64,000 nt of DNA from Reticulitermes speratus (lineage: Eukaryota; Arthropoda; Insecta; Blattodea; Rhinotermitidae), in the NCBI GenBank assembly GCA_021186555.1, contig JAJKFL010000042.1:24923521-24987520 (forward strand). The letters run 5' to 3'. Positions 63,707 through 64,000 of this stretch are shown here, piece by piece. Below the pieces are notes generated by a model. That model worked only from the letters and a program-made list of their open reading frames with translations, ran no database searches and was not told where the DNA came from. The number at the start of each line of letters is the position of its first letter. The stretch's first letter is position 1. Both the position numbers and the translations under genes were made by a program.

Positions 63707-64000
63707 TGGATAATCAGTAACCACGCACAGAATTCCATCCTTCTGTCTGGGTCATCATCATTCAAAGCCTGTGGCAGTGACACCTGTATGGCTTGATTCC
63801 CAGAGAATGTAACGTTAAGTATTTACTGCTTCGTGATATTTCCAGTTCTCTTGAAGCTCTTGTCAGCAACATGCTAGGACTATGAACAAAAACTTGTGCT
63901 ACATTTCATAAGTTTTCTCCTTACCTAGCCAGTTTTGGCCAACCACTTCATGTTAAGTCTGCAACACTTCACATTCTTTCTTACCTAGTCTATCTTGGCC

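Noticed and set aside
1-64000. CRISPR array, rRNA or true tRNA genes, bacterial-type operons
   Set aside because: None found; tRNA-like sequences are SINE heads lacking cloverleaf continuity, and gene structure is eukaryotic.

Overview
The window is animal nuclear DNA, almost certainly from an insect. It has introns with GT..AG junctions, A+T-rich non-coding sequence, and a dense load of mariner, pogo/Tigger, piggyBac, Harbinger, P-like, non-LTR and tRNA-derived elements. Introns of 5-13 kb packed with old transposons suggest a large-genome hemimetabolous insect (a cockroach or termite would fit). That placement is inference and cannot be proved from the sequence.

The one clear host gene is a SID-1/SIDT-family gene (systemic RNAi, double-stranded RNA channel) on the + strand. 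Its ATG is at 16349, and twelve exons can be placed up to 61226, all with compatible splice phases. They encode about 680 residues: a signal peptide, a long extracellular region, the first transmembrane segment (exon 6), a polar serine- and acid-rich cytoplasmic loop (exon 7) and the conserved membrane core (exons 8-12). The last exons lie beyond the right edge. The 3' half of exon 11 is followed in the intron by two decayed tandem copies of itself.

Left flank (1-16348): 5'-truncated LINEs with target-site duplications (TSDs), two tRNA-derived SINEs, and a Jockey-like LINE inserted into an older LINE (5147-8564). A 5-kb Harbinger-type element (10933-15918; TAA duplication, near-perfect ends) encloses a MADF gene, the last exon of a Harbinger transposase and a spliced but frameshifted THAP/P-element transposase. 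One unidentified exon candidate lies at 4092-4341 on the minus strand.

SID-1 introns: relics of mariner-like transposases (five or more), a 1.3-kb mariner with both ends, a 5-kb LINE with DUF4780-like ORF1, endonuclease, reverse transcriptase and RNase H, a piggyBac relic, three pogo/Tigger elements plus one possible Tigger end pair, and piggyBac-like and hAT-like MITEs. Many have readable TSDs, so the order of insertion can be reconstructed.

The least ordinary signal is a family of short elements at three loci (12.8, 31.9 and 41.5-42.1 kb). Each carries a hammerhead-like fold: CTGATGA, one extra T, a stem that covaries between loci, then (G/A)AAACAT. Two loci are arranged as inverted arms. 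They resemble the hammerhead-bearing terminal repeats of Penelope-like elements, but no Penelope protein is present.
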